The translations under genes and the position numbers were made by a program. Shown one piece after another: positions 25,330 to 35,538 of a stretch of 64,000 nt of DNA. The notes below the pieces were generated by a model. It worked only from the letters and a program-made list of their open reading frames with translations. It did no database searches and was not told the origin of the DNA. Origin of the DNA: Accumulibacter sp. (GTDB lineage Bacteria > Pseudomonadota > Gammaproteobacteria > Burkholderiales > Rhodocyclaceae); NCBI RefSeq assembly GCF_036625195.1, contig NZ_JAZKUG010000001.1:992001-1056000 (forward strand), given 5' to 3'. Position 1 is the first letter of the stretch. Every line of letters starts with the position of its first letter.

Positions 25330-26496
25330 TCAGTCGGCCTGCTTGCGCAGGAAGGCGGGGATGTCGTAACGGTCGACGCCGCTGTTGGCCAGCGCTTCGA
25401 CTGTCGCGCTGCGTCCCTTGCGGACGATCGCCGGGACCTGGTCCAGAGAGGAGTAATCGATGGCGCCGCCGCCAAACGGTCCGTCGGTTCCGGTCGCCTG
25501 ACGGTCGACGTTGCGGATCACCTCGAAGGGGCGCTGCTTGGCCTGCGCCTGGCCGAGGCCCGTAGCCACCACGGTGACACGGATCTCCTCAGCCATCTGC
25601 TCATCGTAGACGGCGCCGAAGATGATGTGCGCATCGTCTGCGGCGAACGCGCGGACGGTGTTCATCACTTCGTTGACTTCCTTCATCTTCAGCGAGCGGG
25701 AGGCCGTGATGTTGACCAGCACGCCCTTGGCACCGGAGAGGTTCACCCCTTCAAGCAGGGGCGACGAAACCGCGCGCTCGGCAGCGATCCGCGCGCGGTC
25801 GACACCGGCTGCGTTCGCCGAGCCCATCATCGCCATGCCCATCTCGCCCATCACCGTCCGCACATCCTCGAAGTCGACGTTGACCAACCCGGGGAAGTTG
25901 ATGATCTCGGCAATGCCGCCGACGGCGTTGCGCAGCACGTTGTCGGCCGCGCGGAAGGCTTCATCCATCGAGACGTCCTCACCAAGGACGTCCATCAGAC
26001 GGTCGTTGAGGATGACGATGAGCGAATCGACGTGCTTCTGCAGCTCGGAAATCCCTACCTCGGCGACTTTCAGCCGCTTGCCCTCGAAAGCGAAAGGCTT
26101 GGTGACGACGGCAACGGTCAGCACGCCAAGTTCGCGCGCCACCTCGGCGACGATCGGCGCGGCACCGGTACCCGTGCCTCCGCCCATGCCGGCGGTGATG
26201 AACACCATGTGCGCACCCTGCAGCGAAGCGGCGATCGCCTCGCGCTCCTCAATCGCCGCGCTCTTGCCGGCTTCCGGCTTGGCGCCGGCGCCCAGGCCGG
26301 TCTTGCCAAGCTGCAGCTTCTGCAGGGCAATGCTGCGGCCAAGCGCCTGCGAATCGGTATTGGCGGTAATGAAGTCCACGCCGTTCACGCCCTCGCGGAT
26401 CATGTGATCGACGGCGTTGCCGCCGGCGCCACCGATGCCGATCACCTTGATCACGGTATCGCGCTCGCTCTGTTCCTTCTCGATGATTTCAAACAT
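25330..26496 (-). CDS. ftsZ: Cell division protein FtsZ
   Basis: A 388-residue tubulin-like GTPase that forms the division ring. The GTP signature GGGTGTG is at residues 105-111, and NTDSQAL and the T7 loop region are present. The chain ends with the conserved partner-binding tail DIPAFLRKQAD, which recruits FtsA and ZipA-like proteins. It is separated from ftsA by 65 bp and is the last division gene of the cluster. Confidence 0.98.
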   Translation of the reverse strand: MFEIIEKEQSERDTVIKVIGIGGAGGNAVDHMIREGVNGVDFITANTDSQALGRSIALQKLQLGKTGLGAGAKPEAGKSAAIEEREAIAASLQGAHMVFITAGMGGGTGTGAAPIVAEVARELGVLTVAVVTKPFAFEGKRLKVAEVGISELQKHVDSLIVILNDRLMDVLGEDVSMDEAFRAADNVLRNAVGGIAEIINFPGLVNVDFEDVRTVMGEMGMAMMGSANAAGVDRARIAAERAVSSPLLEGVNLSGAKGVLVNITASRSLKMKEVNEVMNTVRAFAADDAHIIFGAVYDEQMAEEIRVTVVATGLGQAQAKQRPFEVIRNVDRQATGTDGPFGGGAIDYSSLDQVPAIVRKGRSATVEALANSGVDRYDIPAFLRKQAD

Positions 26497-26561
26497 TGTC
26501 GCCTCCTCTGCAAAAAAATTTCACCAAACCCAAGAAACGCCTCTCGTCATCGCTGACAGGC

Positions 26562-27791
26562 TTAGAAGTTCTTTTCGAACCACGACTTCATGCGACCGAA
26601 AACCTGCTTCACATCGCGCGTCTCGCGCACCTTGAGACCGCGCTTGCGCTGCGTGTGGGCCTCGAGCAGCAAGCCACAGGCAGTCGCGAACCGCGGGCTC
26701 TGAACCACATCGGCAAGCGCCCCCTGATACTTCGGCACGCCCAGGCGCACCGGCATGTGGAAGATCTCTTCGCCGAGTTCGATCATCCCGGGCATCACCG
26801 AGGCGCCTCCGGTGAGGACGATTCCCGATGACAGGACATCCTCGAAACCCGAGCGCCGCAGTTCCGCCTGGATCAGTTCGTAGAGTTCCTCGACGCGCGG
26901 CTGGATGACATCGGCCAGCGCCCGACGCGACAGCTTGCGCGAGGGACGGTCGTCGACCCCGGCGACATCAAGGACGTCCTCGGGATCCGCGAGATGCGCC
27001 AGCGCACAACCGTACTTGCGCTTGATGTCCTCCGCCTCTCGTGTCGGCGTGCGCAGCGCCATGGCGATGTCGTTGGTCACCTGGTCACCGGCAATCGGGA
27101 TCACCGAGGTGTGGCGGATCGCCCCCTGCGTCCACACCGCGAGATCGGTCGTGCCGCCACCGATGTCGATCAGGCAGATGCCGAGATCCTTCTCGTCATC
27201 GGAAAGGACCGCGCAACTCGACGCCAGGGGTTGCAGGACCAGGTCATTGACTTCGAGGCCACAGCGGCGCACGCACTTGACGATGTTCTGGGCGGCGGAA
27301 ACGGCTCCGGTGACGATGTGCACCTTGACTTCGAGGCGGAAGCCGCTCATGCCGATCGGCTCGCGTATGCCGTCCTGGTCGTCGATGATGAACTCCTGCG
27401 TCAGGATGTGGAGTATCTCCTGGTCGGCCGGGATCGGCATCGCGCGCGCCGTCTCGATGACCCGTTCGACGTCCATCGGTGTGACTTCCTTGTCCTTGAT
27501 GGCCACCATCCCGTTCGAGTTGAAGCTGCGGATGTGGCTGCCGGCAATCCCGGTGTAGACATCGCGCACCTTGCAGTCGGCCATCAGCTCGACTTCCTGG
27601 AGGACGCGCGAGATCGTCGCAACCGTCTCCTCGATATTGACGACGACCCCCTTCTTGAGCCCCCTCGACTCCTGTGAGCCCATGCCGATGACGTTGAGCC
27701 GCCCCTCGGGAGTGAGCTCGGCCACCAGCGCAACAATCTTCGACGTACCGATGTCGAGTCCAACGATCAGATCCTTGCTATCCCTGCTCAT
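26562..27791 (-). CDS. ftsA: Cell division protein FtsA
   Basis: A 409-residue actin-like ATPase that tethers FtsZ to the membrane. It opens with the phosphate-binding VGLDIGTSKIVALV, contains the FtsA-specific 1C domain, and ends with an amphipathic membrane-binding helix (GRMKSWFEKNF). The start overlaps the ftsQ stop by 4 nt (ATGA). Confidence 0.97.
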   Translation of the reverse strand: MSRDSKDLIVGLDIGTSKIVALVAELTPEGRLNVIGMGSQESRGLKKGVVVNIEETVATISRVLQEVELMADCKVRDVYTGIAGSHIRSFNSNGMVAIKDKEVTPMDVERVIETARAMPIPADQEILHILTQEFIIDDQDGIREPIGMSGFRLEVKVHIVTGAVSAAQNIVKCVRRCGLEVNDLVLQPLASSCAVLSDDEKDLGICLIDIGGGTTDLAVWTQGAIRHTSVIPIAGDQVTNDIAMALRTPTREAEDIKRKYGCALAHLADPEDVLDVAGVDDRPSRKLSRRALADVIQPRVEELYELIQAELRRSGFEDVLSSGIVLTGGASVMPGMIELGEEIFHMPVRLGVPKYQGALADVVQSPRFATACGLLLEAHTQRKRGLKVRETRDVKQVFGRMKSWFEKNF

Positions 27792-28540
27792 CTCTTTCCT
27801 TTGACCTCTTGAACCGCACTGGCCGCGAAGCGGAGTGCGAAACCATTCGGATACCGCATGTCTACCGCGACCGGCCGCCCGTGGCGGGCGTCCGGCATGG
27901 TCGGGTAGTACTCGACGAATCGTTGCAGGCGCGTGCGGATCGGTGCCTTCGCCTGCTCGCGTCCCAGTTCAACCAGCATGCCGTCCTCCAGCTTCACCGC
28001 CCAGGCCAGGCGCGGCGACAGGCTCAGTTGCGCTGGCCGCAGGCTCGCCGGTTTGAGCAGCTCGACGAACTCCCCATGGCGACGCAGGACTTCGCGTGAG
28101 GAGCCGCTCGGTCCACTGAGCCTGGGCAGCCGCTGCTCGTCGGGAAGTGAGGCAGCAAAAACCTCGCCGAAAATGTTGACCAGCTCGCCATTCCCGTCTC
28201 CCCAATGCGCTGCAGCCTTCTGCTCCTCGATGCGCACTTCGATGCGCGATGGCCAGCGGCGCCACAATTCGGCGCGGCGCACCCACGGCAGATCCTCGAT
28301 TGCCCGCCGCAGCGCCTCGAGATCGACGGTGAAAAAGTTGCCACCCAACAAGCCGGCCAAAGCTTCCTCCAGCTCGTGTCGCTGCACGACCCGCAGCTCG
28401 CCCAGCACCTGCACTTCGCCGAGCGGGAACAGGCGCAGGCGCGCCGAGCCCCAGACGAGCGCAGCCGCCACGAAGGCTGCGCCAGCGGCGAGAAGGAGCA
28501 GATCGGCGATTGCCTTCAGCAGGTGTGGTTTGTGCCACAT
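27788..28540 (-). CDS. ftsQ: Cell division protein FtsQ
   Basis: A 250-residue bitopic membrane protein. After a short cytoplasmic tail there is one helix (about residues 12-32), then the POTRA domain (starting near LGEVQVLGELRVV) and the beta domain that binds FtsB/FtsL. The LEALRRAIEDLPWVRRAEL and RWPSRIEVRIEEQ segments are typical. It lies 3 bp after ddl and overlaps ftsA. Confidence 0.93.
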   Translation of the reverse strand: MWHKPHLLKAIADLLLLAAGAAFVAAALVWGSARLRLFPLGEVQVLGELRVVQRHELEEALAGLLGGNFFTVDLEALRRAIEDLPWVRRAELWRRWPSRIEVRIEEQKAAAHWGDGNGELVNIFGEVFAASLPDEQRLPRLSGPSGSSREVLRRHGEFVELLKPASLRPAQLSLSPRLAWAVKLEDGMLVELGREQAKAPIRTRLQRFVEYYPTMPDARHGRPVAVDMRYPNGFALRFAASAVQEVKGKR

Positions 28541-28543
28541 CGT

Positions 28544-29461
28544 TCATCCCAGGGTGGCCAGCGCCAGGACGCGGACCACCAGCTCGTCGTAACCGATGCC
28601 GGCGGCGCGAGCCGCCATCGGCACCAGCGAGTGGTCGGTCATTCCCGGCGAGGTGTTCACTTCGAGCAGGTAGGCCCGACCACCGCAGGCTTCGTCCATC
28701 AGGAAGTCCACCCGCCCCCAGCCGCGACCGCCGAGGACGCGAAAGGCCTCCAGGGCCAGTGCCCGCAACTCGTGCTCGCGCTCCTCGGGCAACCCACAGG
28801 GACAGCGATAGACCGTGTCATCACGCAGGTACTTGGCCTCGTAGTCGTAGAAATCGGTGCCGGGCTCGATCTTGATGATGGGCAACGCCTGGTCACCGAG
28901 GATCGCCGCCGTGTACTCGCCGCCGAGGATGGCCCGTTCGGCGAGCACCAGCGGATCGTGGCGAGCGGCTGCCGCGTGCGCGGCGGCCAGTTCGCTGCTG
29001 TGCGTGACCTTGCTGATGCCGATCGAAGAGCCTTCGCAAGCCGGCTTGACGAACAGGGGCAGTCCCAGTTCCGCCGCGACGCGCGTGAAGTCTCCACCTG
29101 CTTCGAGAACCAGATACTCCGGAATGGGCAGGCCTGCCGCCTGCCACAGCAGCTTGCTGCGCCACTTGTCCATACCCAGCGCCGAAGCCATCACGCCACT
29201 GCCGGTGTAAGGGACGCCCATCAGTTCGAGCGCGCCCTGGATGGTTCCGTCTTCGCCATGCCTGCCATGCAGGGCAATGAAGGCACGGTCGAAGGCGGCA
29301 AGCTCGTCGAGGCGGCGTGTCGCCGGGTCGAACGCCTGGGCGTCGACTCCCTGACGCAGCAGGGCTGCGAGAACCCGCGCACCACTGTTGAGCGAGACGT
29401 CACGCTCGGCCGAGCGGCCACCAAAGAGCACTGCAACCTTGCCGAATTCCGTGCGGCTCAT
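28544..29461 (-). CDS. ddl: D-alanine--D-alanine ligase
   Basis: A 305-residue ATP-grasp enzyme that makes the D-Ala-D-Ala end of the peptidoglycan stem. Conserved elements include VLFGGRSAERDVSL, the HGRHGEDGTIQG loop, the omega-loop ACEGSSIGI and the metal-binding LLEVNTSPGMT. It is of the short DdlB type, as is usual between murC and ftsQ. It is 10 bp from murC. Confidence 0.96.
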   Translation of the reverse strand: MSRTEFGKVAVLFGGRSAERDVSLNSGARVLAALLRQGVDAQAFDPATRRLDELAAFDRAFIALHGRHGEDGTIQGALELMGVPYTGSGVMASALGMDKWRSKLLWQAAGLPIPEYLVLEAGGDFTRVAAELGLPLFVKPACEGSSIGISKVTHSSELAAAHAAAARHDPLVLAERAILGGEYTAAILGDQALPIIKIEPGTDFYDYEAKYLRDDTVYRCPCGLPEEREHELRALALEAFRVLGGRGWGRVDFLMDEACGGRAYLLEVNTSPGMTDHSLVPMAARAAGIGYDELVVRVLALATLG

Positions 29462-29471
29462 CGCGCTCTCC

Positions 29472-30860
29472 CTAAGCGGCCAGCAGCTTGCCGGGGATCG
29501 TGCCGATCGATCCGGCGCCCATCGTCATCACCACGTCACCATCGCGTGCGGCATCGCGGATCGCCTGCGGCAGATCGGCAATGTTCTCGACGAAAACCGG
29601 CTCGACCTTGCCGACGACACGCAGCGCGCGGGCAAGCGCACGGCCATCGGCAGCAACGATCGGCTGCTCGCCGGCAGCGTAGACTTCGCCGAGTACCAGC
29701 GCGTCGACCCCGCTGAGTACCTTGACGAAATCATCGAAGCAGTCGCGTGTGCGCGTGTAGCGGTGTGGCTGGAAGGCGAGCAGCAGGCGACGCCCGGGAA
29801 AGGCACCGCGGGCGGCGGCAAGCGTCGCCCGCATCTCGACCGGGTGATGGCCATAGTCGTCGATCAACGTGACCGAGCCCCCGTGCGGCAGCGACAGCTC
29901 ACCGTAGCGCTGGAAACGACGGCCGACGCCACGGAATTCGGCCAACGCCGTGGCGATCGCGGCATCGTCGACGCCGAGTTCGCTGGCGACGGCGATCGCG
30001 GCCAGCGCGTTGAGGACGTTGTGGTGACCGGGCAGATTGAGCCTTATCGGCAAGCGGCTGACGCTGCCATTGACGCGCACACAGTCGAAATGCATCTGGC
30101 CAGCGACCGCGACAACGTTCTCGGCGTGGACGTTGGCCGCCGGATCGAGACCATAGGTGACGATCTGCTTGCTGACCAGCGGCATGACCTCGCGCACGTT
30201 CGCGTCGTCGGCGCAGAGGACCGCCACGCCGTAGAACGGCAGACGCTGGATGAAGTCGACGAAGGCCTGCTTCAGCCGGCTGAAGTCGTGGCCATAGGTT
30301 TCCATGTGGTCACCGTCGATGTTGGTGACGATCGACAGGACCGGCGACAGCAGGAGGAAGGAGGCGTCGGATTCGTCGGCTTCGGCGACGAGGAAGTCAC
30401 CGGACCCGAGGCGGGCATTGGCGCCGGCCGCGTTCAGCCGACCGCCGATGACGAAGGTCGGATCCATGCCACCGGCGGCGAGGATCGAAGCCACCAGACT
30501 GGTCGTCGTGGTCTTGCCATGGGTGCCGGCGACGGCGATTCCCTGCTTCAGGCGCATCAGCTCGGCGAGCATCTGTGCCCGCGGCACGACCGGCACCTTG
30601 CGTGCCCGCGCAGCGATGACCTCCGGATTGTCGAAGCGGACCGCCGATGAAATCACCACCGCGTCGGCCATGCTGACGTTTTCGGCGGCGTGACCGATGA
30701 CCGTGCGGATTCCGAGCTCGGCCAGGCGACGGGTCGTCGAGCTGTCGGCAAGATCGGAACCGCTGACCGTGAAGCCGAGATTGGCCAGGACCTCCGCGAT
30801 GCCGCTCATGCCGGCACCACCGATACCGACGAAATGAATGCTCTTGACCTTGTGCTTCAC
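29472..30860 (-). CDS. murC: UDP-N-acetylmuramate--L-alanine ligase
   Basis: A 462-residue Mur ligase that adds the first amino acid (L-Ala) to UDP-MurNAc. The N-terminal Rossmann motif HFVGIGGAGMSGIAEVL and the ATP loop AGTHGKTTTTSL mark MurC specifically. The C-terminal domain has the DDYGHHPVEMRATL motif. It overlaps murG by 4 nt. Confidence 0.97.
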   Translation of the reverse strand: MKHKVKSIHFVGIGGAGMSGIAEVLANLGFTVSGSDLADSSTTRRLAELGIRTVIGHAAENVSMADAVVISSAVRFDNPEVIAARARKVPVVPRAQMLAELMRLKQGIAVAGTHGKTTTTSLVASILAAGGMDPTFVIGGRLNAAGANARLGSGDFLVAEADESDASFLLLSPVLSIVTNIDGDHMETYGHDFSRLKQAFVDFIQRLPFYGVAVLCADDANVREVMPLVSKQIVTYGLDPAANVHAENVVAVAGQMHFDCVRVNGSVSRLPIRLNLPGHHNVLNALAAIAVASELGVDDAAIATALAEFRGVGRRFQRYGELSLPHGGSVTLIDDYGHHPVEMRATLAAARGAFPGRRLLLAFQPHRYTRTRDCFDDFVKVLSGVDALVLGEVYAAGEQPIVAADGRALARALRVVGKVEPVFVENIADLPQAIRDAARDGDVVMTMGAGSIGTIPGKLLAA

Positions 30861-31912
30861 TCGACAAGCTCCTCACACATTTTCGCCAGGGCGGCGGTCG
30901 CTCCCGGCTTGGCCAGTGCACGCGCCTTCTCGGCCATCGACTGCAGCTGCGCCCGAGTCAACTCCTGCAGCTCGGCGATCGCCGCGGGGCTCAGGTCACC
31001 CTGCGGCAGCAGAAGGGCGGCACCGGCTGCCGAAAGGAAGCGGGCGTTGCGTGTCTGATGATCGTCCACTGCATGCGGAAACGGTACCAGGACGCTGGCA
31101 ACACCAACCGCCGCGAGCTCGGCGACGGTGAGCGCTCCGGCGCGGCAGATCACCAGGTCGGCCCATTCGTACGCAGCCGCCATGTCCTCGATGAAGGCCA
31201 CACACTGCGCCTGCACACCGGCGGCCTCGTAGTTCTGGCGCAGCTTCTCGAGATGCCGCTCGCCGGCCTGATGGACCACCTGCGGTCGCTCGCCGGCAGC
31301 GAGCATGGCAAGCCCGCGCGGCACGACGTCATTGAGCGCCGCTGCCCCCTGGCTGCCGCCGAGCACCAGCCAGCGCAGCGCCTCGGCCCGCCCGGCGAGA
31401 CGCTCCGCCGGCGCGGGCAAGGAACTCACTTCCGGACGCAGGGGGTTGCCAACCCAGACACCACGCGGCAACGCTTCCGGAAAGCCACAGGCAACCCGCT
31501 GCGCCCAGCGGGCAAGGACCCGGTTGGCCAGGCCGGCGATCGAGTTCTGCTCATGAATGATCAGCGGCCAGCCGAACAACGCCGCCATCAGGCCGCCGGG
31601 GAAGCTGACGTAGCCACCAAGACCGAGGACTACGTCCGGTCGCAGGCGGCGGATCTCGCGCCGCGCCTGGCAGCAGGCGGCGAGCAGATGGAAGGGCAGG
31701 AGCAGTTTGCGCAACAGGCCCTTGCCACGCAACGCCGCGAAGCGGACCCAGGCCATCTCGTAGCCGCGCGCCGGCACCAGCCTGGCTTCCATGCCGTCCG
31801 GAGAGCCCATCCAGACAACACGCCAGTCGCGCTGGCGCAGCAGGTCGGCCACCGCCAAACCGGGGAAGACATGGCCACCGGTGCCGCCAGCCATGACCAG
31901 CAAGGTTCTCAC
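30857..31912 (-). CDS. murG: Undecaprenyl-PP-MurNAc-pentapeptide GlcNAc transferase
   Basis: A 351-residue GT-B glycosyltransferase that converts lipid I to lipid II at the inner membrane face. The donor-site loop MAGGTGGHVFPGLAVA and the C-terminal CRAGALTVAELAAVG are diagnostic. I use GTG 31912, which overlaps the ftsW stop (GTGA) and gives the usual start RTLLVMAGG. The longer open frame to 31948 runs into ftsW. Confidence 0.96.
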   Translation of the reverse strand: MRTLLVMAGGTGGHVFPGLAVADLLRQRDWRVVWMGSPDGMEARLVPARGYEMAWVRFAALRGKGLLRKLLLPFHLLAACCQARREIRRLRPDVVLGLGGYVSFPGGLMAALFGWPLIIHEQNSIAGLANRVLARWAQRVACGFPEALPRGVWVGNPLRPEVSSLPAPAERLAGRAEALRWLVLGGSQGAAALNDVVPRGLAMLAAGERPQVVHQAGERHLEKLRQNYEAAGVQAQCVAFIEDMAAAYEWADLVICRAGALTVAELAAVGVASVLVPFPHAVDDHQTRNARFLSAAGAALLLPQGDLSPAAIAELQELTRAQLQSMAEKARALAKPGATAALAKMCEELVE

Positions 31913-33069
31913 AGCTTCGCCCCACGCATCAGCTGACGATTCTCCCAATCAATCCGCAGGAGCACGGCGAGTGCCACGCAATTGGCCAGGATGCCCGAGC
32001 CACCGAAACTCATCAGCGGCAGGGTGAGACCCTTGGTCGGCAGCACACCCATGTTGACGCCCATGTTGATGAAGGCCTGCACACCGAGCCAGACGCCGAC
32101 TCCTTGCGCCACCAGCGCCGAGTAGTAGCGCTCGAGCGCCACCGCCTGCCGGCCGATGGCGAAGGCGCGCTGGATCAACAGACTGAAGAGCAGGATGACG
32201 ACCAGTACGCCGACGAAACCAAGCTCTTCGGCGATCACCGCAAGCAGGAAGTCGGTATGTGCCTCGGGCAGGTAGAACAGCTTCTCGACGCTCGCACCGA
32301 GCCCAACGCCGAAGAGTTCGCCACGACCGAAGGCGATCAGCGCGTGTGACAGCTGGTAACCGCGACCGAAGGCATCGGCCCACGGGTCCATGAAGCCAAA
32401 GATGCGGTCACGGCGATAGGGAGAGACGATGATCAGGGCAGCAAAGGCAACCGCGAGGACGACGATCAGGATGACGAAGAGACGCGCCCGCATGCCGCCG
32501 AGGAAGAGGATCGCCATGGCGATCGAAATGATGACGACGAAGGCGCCGAAATCCGGCTCCTTCAGCAACAGCACGCCGACCGCGACCATGGCGCTCGCCA
32601 GGGGCAGAAAGGCCTTCTTCAGGTCGTGCATGTAGGGCATCTTGCGCGCCGTGTAGTCGGCGGCATAGAGTACCGCGAACAGCTTCATCAGCTCGGAAGG
32701 TTGCAGGTTGACCAACCCGAGTGACAGCCAGCGGCGCGCACCGTTGACTTCGCGACCGATGCCGGGAACCAGCACCAGCGCCAGCATCACGAAACCGATG
32801 ACGAAGAGCCACGGCGACCAACGCTGCCAGGTCGTCATCGGCACCTGGAAAGCCATGCCGCCGGCGACCAGTGCCAGGATCAGGAAGACGCCGTGGCGGA
32901 TCAGGAAGTAGCTCGACTGGTTGCCGGTCTGGCGGGCCGCCTCGGCGGTCGCCATCGACGCCGAGTAGACCATGACCATGCCGATCACGAGCAGGACCAG
33001 CGTGCTCCAGAGAAGCGCCAGATCGATCTCCGATGGCAGACGACGCGGTCGATCCAGGGTACGCAACAT
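31909..33069 (-). CDS. ftsW: Lipid II polymerase FtsW (SEDS family)
   Basis: A 386-residue ten-helix SEDS protein that polymerises septal glycan together with FtsI. Characteristic segments are MVYSASMATAEA, LQPSELMKLFAV and GEL(F)GVGLGASVEKLFYLPEAHTDF, the last holding the essential periplasmic loop with its acidic and histidine residues. ATG 33069 overlaps the murD stop by one base and is preceded by GGGAGG. The longer open frame is inside murD. Confidence 0.96.
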   Translation of the reverse strand: MLRTLDRPRRLPSEIDLALLWSTLVLLVIGMVMVYSASMATAEAARQTGNQSSYFLIRHGVFLILALVAGGMAFQVPMTTWQRWSPWLFVIGFVMLALVLVPGIGREVNGARRWLSLGLVNLQPSELMKLFAVLYAADYTARKMPYMHDLKKAFLPLASAMVAVGVLLLKEPDFGAFVVIISIAMAILFLGGMRARLFVILIVVLAVAFAALIIVSPYRRDRIFGFMDPWADAFGRGYQLSHALIAFGRGELFGVGLGASVEKLFYLPEAHTDFLLAVIAEELGFVGVLVVILLFSLLIQRAFAIGRQAVALERYYSALVAQGVGVWLGVQAFINMGVNMGVLPTKGLTLPLMSFGGSGILANCVALAVLLRIDWENRQLMRGAKL

Positions 33070-34436
33070 CAGGCAGCCTCCCTTTCGATGCTGCGCACGG
33101 CGTCTACGAAGACGCTCGCCCGGTGGGCATAATCGCGGTACATGTCCATACTGGCGCAGGCCGGCGACAGCAGCACGGCATCGCCGGGTTTCGCCTGGCC
33201 GGCGCACCAGAGCACGGCCTCGCTCATGTCGGCGCAGTGACGCAGCGGCAGCGGGCATCCATGCAGGACCGCGGCGATGGCTCCGGCATCACGGCCAATC
33301 AGCGCCACGGCGCGTGCATGGTGGGCGAGGGCTTCGCGCAGCGGGCTGAAATCCTGCCCCTTGCCGTCGCCGCCGAGAATGATCACCACCGGGCGACCGA
33401 GCCCGGCGACGGCTGCCAGGGTGGCACCGACGTTGGTCCCCTTGGAGTCGTCGTAATAGGCGACGCCCTTGATCTCGGCGACCCACTCAAGACGATGGGC
33501 GAGGCCGCTGAAAGCGGCGAGCGCGGGCAACGGCAGACGCGGATCGATGCCGATCGCCTCGCACAGGGCCAGAGCCGCCATCGCGTTGGCGACGTTGTGC
33601 CGGCCGGCCAGCCGCAGGTCGACGGTGGCGATCAGCCTTTCACTGCCGCGCACGATCGCCCCCCCCTCGAGGCCATAGTCGGCAGGCCGGGGTGGCGGGC
33701 CGAAGCCGAAGGTGACCGTCGCCCGGCCCGGCGGCGCGGCTGCCAGGCTCAACGGATCGTCGCGATTGAGCACCACCGCACCCTGCCCCTGAAAGATGCG
33801 CGCCTTGCTCGCGGCGTAGCTCGCCATGCCGCTGTAACGATCGAGGTGATCCTCGCTGAGGTTGAGGACGGTGGCGGCGTCGGCGTCGAGGCTGTACGTC
33901 GTCTCGAGCTGGAAACTCGACAGCTCGAGAACCCAGGTGTCCGGCATGCGTTCACACTCGACGGCCGCGAGCAGCGCCGTCAACGCCGCCGGACCGATGT
34001 TGCCAGCGACAGCCGTGGCGCGCCCGGCAGCCCGGCAGAGGGCACCGGTGAGCGCGGTGGTGGTGGTCTTGCCGTTGCTGCCGGTGATCGCGATCAGCCG
34101 TGCCGCAGGGCTCAACTGGCGTAGCGCGCAGGCAAAGAGCTCGATCTCCGAGACCACCGGCACACCGCGCGCCATCGCTTCGGCGATCAGCGGCTCGGCG
34201 ACCGGGACGCCAGGTGACAGGGCGATGAGGTCGACACCGGCGAGCGCTTCGCGCTGCAGCGGACCGGCGAATAGCGGTGCGTCGGGCGCGATCGCGCGCA
34301 GCAGATCCACCTGGGGCGGTCGCTGACGGGTATCCGCCACCCGAAGCCGTACGCCCTGGCGCACCAGCCACCTGACCATCGCCAGACCGCTTTCGCCAAG
34401 ACCGACCACGAGTGTCGATTTCCCCTGCAGTTCCAT
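33069..34436 (-). CDS. murD: UDP-N-acetylmuramoylalanine--D-glutamate ligase
   Basis: A 455-residue Mur ligase that adds D-Glu. The N-terminal LVVGLGESGLAMVRWL nucleotide fold and the ATP loop ITGSNGKTTTTAL are clear, and the C-terminal domain has YYDDSKGTNVGATLAA, typical for MurD. It sits 13 bp after mraY and is coupled to ftsW. Confidence 0.96.
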   Translation of the reverse strand: MELQGKSTLVVGLGESGLAMVRWLVRQGVRLRVADTRQRPPQVDLLRAIAPDAPLFAGPLQREALAGVDLIALSPGVPVAEPLIAEAMARGVPVVSEIELFACALRQLSPAARLIAITGSNGKTTTTALTGALCRAAGRATAVAGNIGPAALTALLAAVECERMPDTWVLELSSFQLETTYSLDADAATVLNLSEDHLDRYSGMASYAASKARIFQGQGAVVLNRDDPLSLAAAPPGRATVTFGFGPPPRPADYGLEGGAIVRGSERLIATVDLRLAGRHNVANAMAALALCEAIGIDPRLPLPALAAFSGLAHRLEWVAEIKGVAYYDDSKGTNVGATLAAVAGLGRPVVIILGGDGKGQDFSPLREALAHHARAVALIGRDAGAIAAVLHGCPLPLRHCADMSEAVLWCAGQAKPGDAVLLSPACASMDMYRDYAHRASVFVDAVRSIEREAA

Positions 34437-34449
34437 GTTCAGCGGGACC

Positions 34450-35538
34450 TCACCGGAGTTTCAGGGTGGACAGACCGGCCAGCACCAGCATGATGGTGAT
34501 GATCCAGAAGCGAACGACGACCTGCGTCTCCTTCCAGCCGCCCAGCTCGAAGTGATGATGCAGCGGTGCCATGCGGAAGATGCGGCGGCCACCGGTCATC
34601 TTGTAGAACAGCACCTGCGCCGCCACGGAAAGGGTTTCGGCAACGAAGACGCCACCCATGATCGCCAGGACGATCTCCTGGCGCACGATGATGGCGACCG
34701 TCCCGAGCGCGGCGCCGAGCGCCAGCGCACCGACATCACCCATGAAGACCTCGGCCGGGTAGGCGTTGAACCAGAGGAAACCAAGTCCGGCCCCGGCCAT
34801 CGCGCCGAGCAGGATCGCCAGCTCACCGGCGCCCGGGATGTACGGCAGGAGCAGGTACTTGGCATAGACCGCGTTTCCGGCAACGTAGGCAAAGATCGCC
34901 AGCGCGGCGGCGATCATCACCGTCGGCATGATCGCCAGACCGTCGAGACCATCGGTCAGGTTGACGGCGTTGCTGGTGCCGACGACGACGAGATAGCTGA
35001 GAACGACGAAACCGAACAGCCCGAGCGGATAGGCGACTGTCTTGAAGAAGGGGACGATGAGCTCGAGCTGCGCCGGTCCACTGGCGGTCAGCGCAAGGTA
35101 GAGCGCGACCATGAGGCCGAGCGCCGACTGCCAGAAGTATTTCCAGCGCGCCGCCAGCCCGCGTGGATTGCGATGCACCACCTTCTGCCAGTCGTCATAC
35201 CAGCCGATGCTGCCGAAACCGATGGTGACGAGCAGCACGACCCAGACGTAACGGTTGCTGAGGTCGCCCCAGAGCAGCGTCGTGATGAGGATCGCGATCA
35301 GGATCAGGGCGCCACCCATGGTTGGCGTTCCAGACTTCAGGAGGTGCGTCTGCGGACCGTCGTTGCGTACCGCCTGACCGATCTTCTTTGCCGCCAGCCA
35401 GCGGATCAGTCGCGGACCGGCGATGAAGGAGATGATCAGCGCGGTCATTGCCGCCAGCACCGTCCGCAGCGTGATGTAGCCGAAGACGTTGAAGGCCCGC
35501 ACGTCCTGGGCCAGCCACTGCGACAGCCAGAGCAGCAT
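34450..35538 (-). CDS. mraY: Phospho-MurNAc-pentapeptide transferase
   Basis: A 362-residue, ten-helix membrane enzyme that makes lipid I. It has the catalytic NAVNLTDGLDGLA motif, the Mg2+-binding LWFNAYPAEVFMGDVG segment and the MAPLHHHFEL histidine cluster. The start overlaps the murF stop by one base (TGATG). Confidence 0.97.
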   Translation of the reverse strand: MLLWLSQWLAQDVRAFNVFGYITLRTVLAAMTALIISFIAGPRLIRWLAAKKIGQAVRNDGPQTHLLKSGTPTMGGALILIAILITTLLWGDLSNRYVWVVLLVTIGFGSIGWYDDWQKVVHRNPRGLAARWKYFWQSALGLMVALYLALTASGPAQLELIVPFFKTVAYPLGLFGFVVLSYLVVVGTSNAVNLTDGLDGLAIMPTVMIAAALAIFAYVAGNAVYAKYLLLPYIPGAGELAILLGAMAGAGLGFLWFNAYPAEVFMGDVGALALGAALGTVAIIVRQEIVLAIMGGVFVAETLSVAAQVLFYKMTGGRRIFRMAPLHHHFELGGWKETQVVVRFWIITIMLVLAGLSTLKLR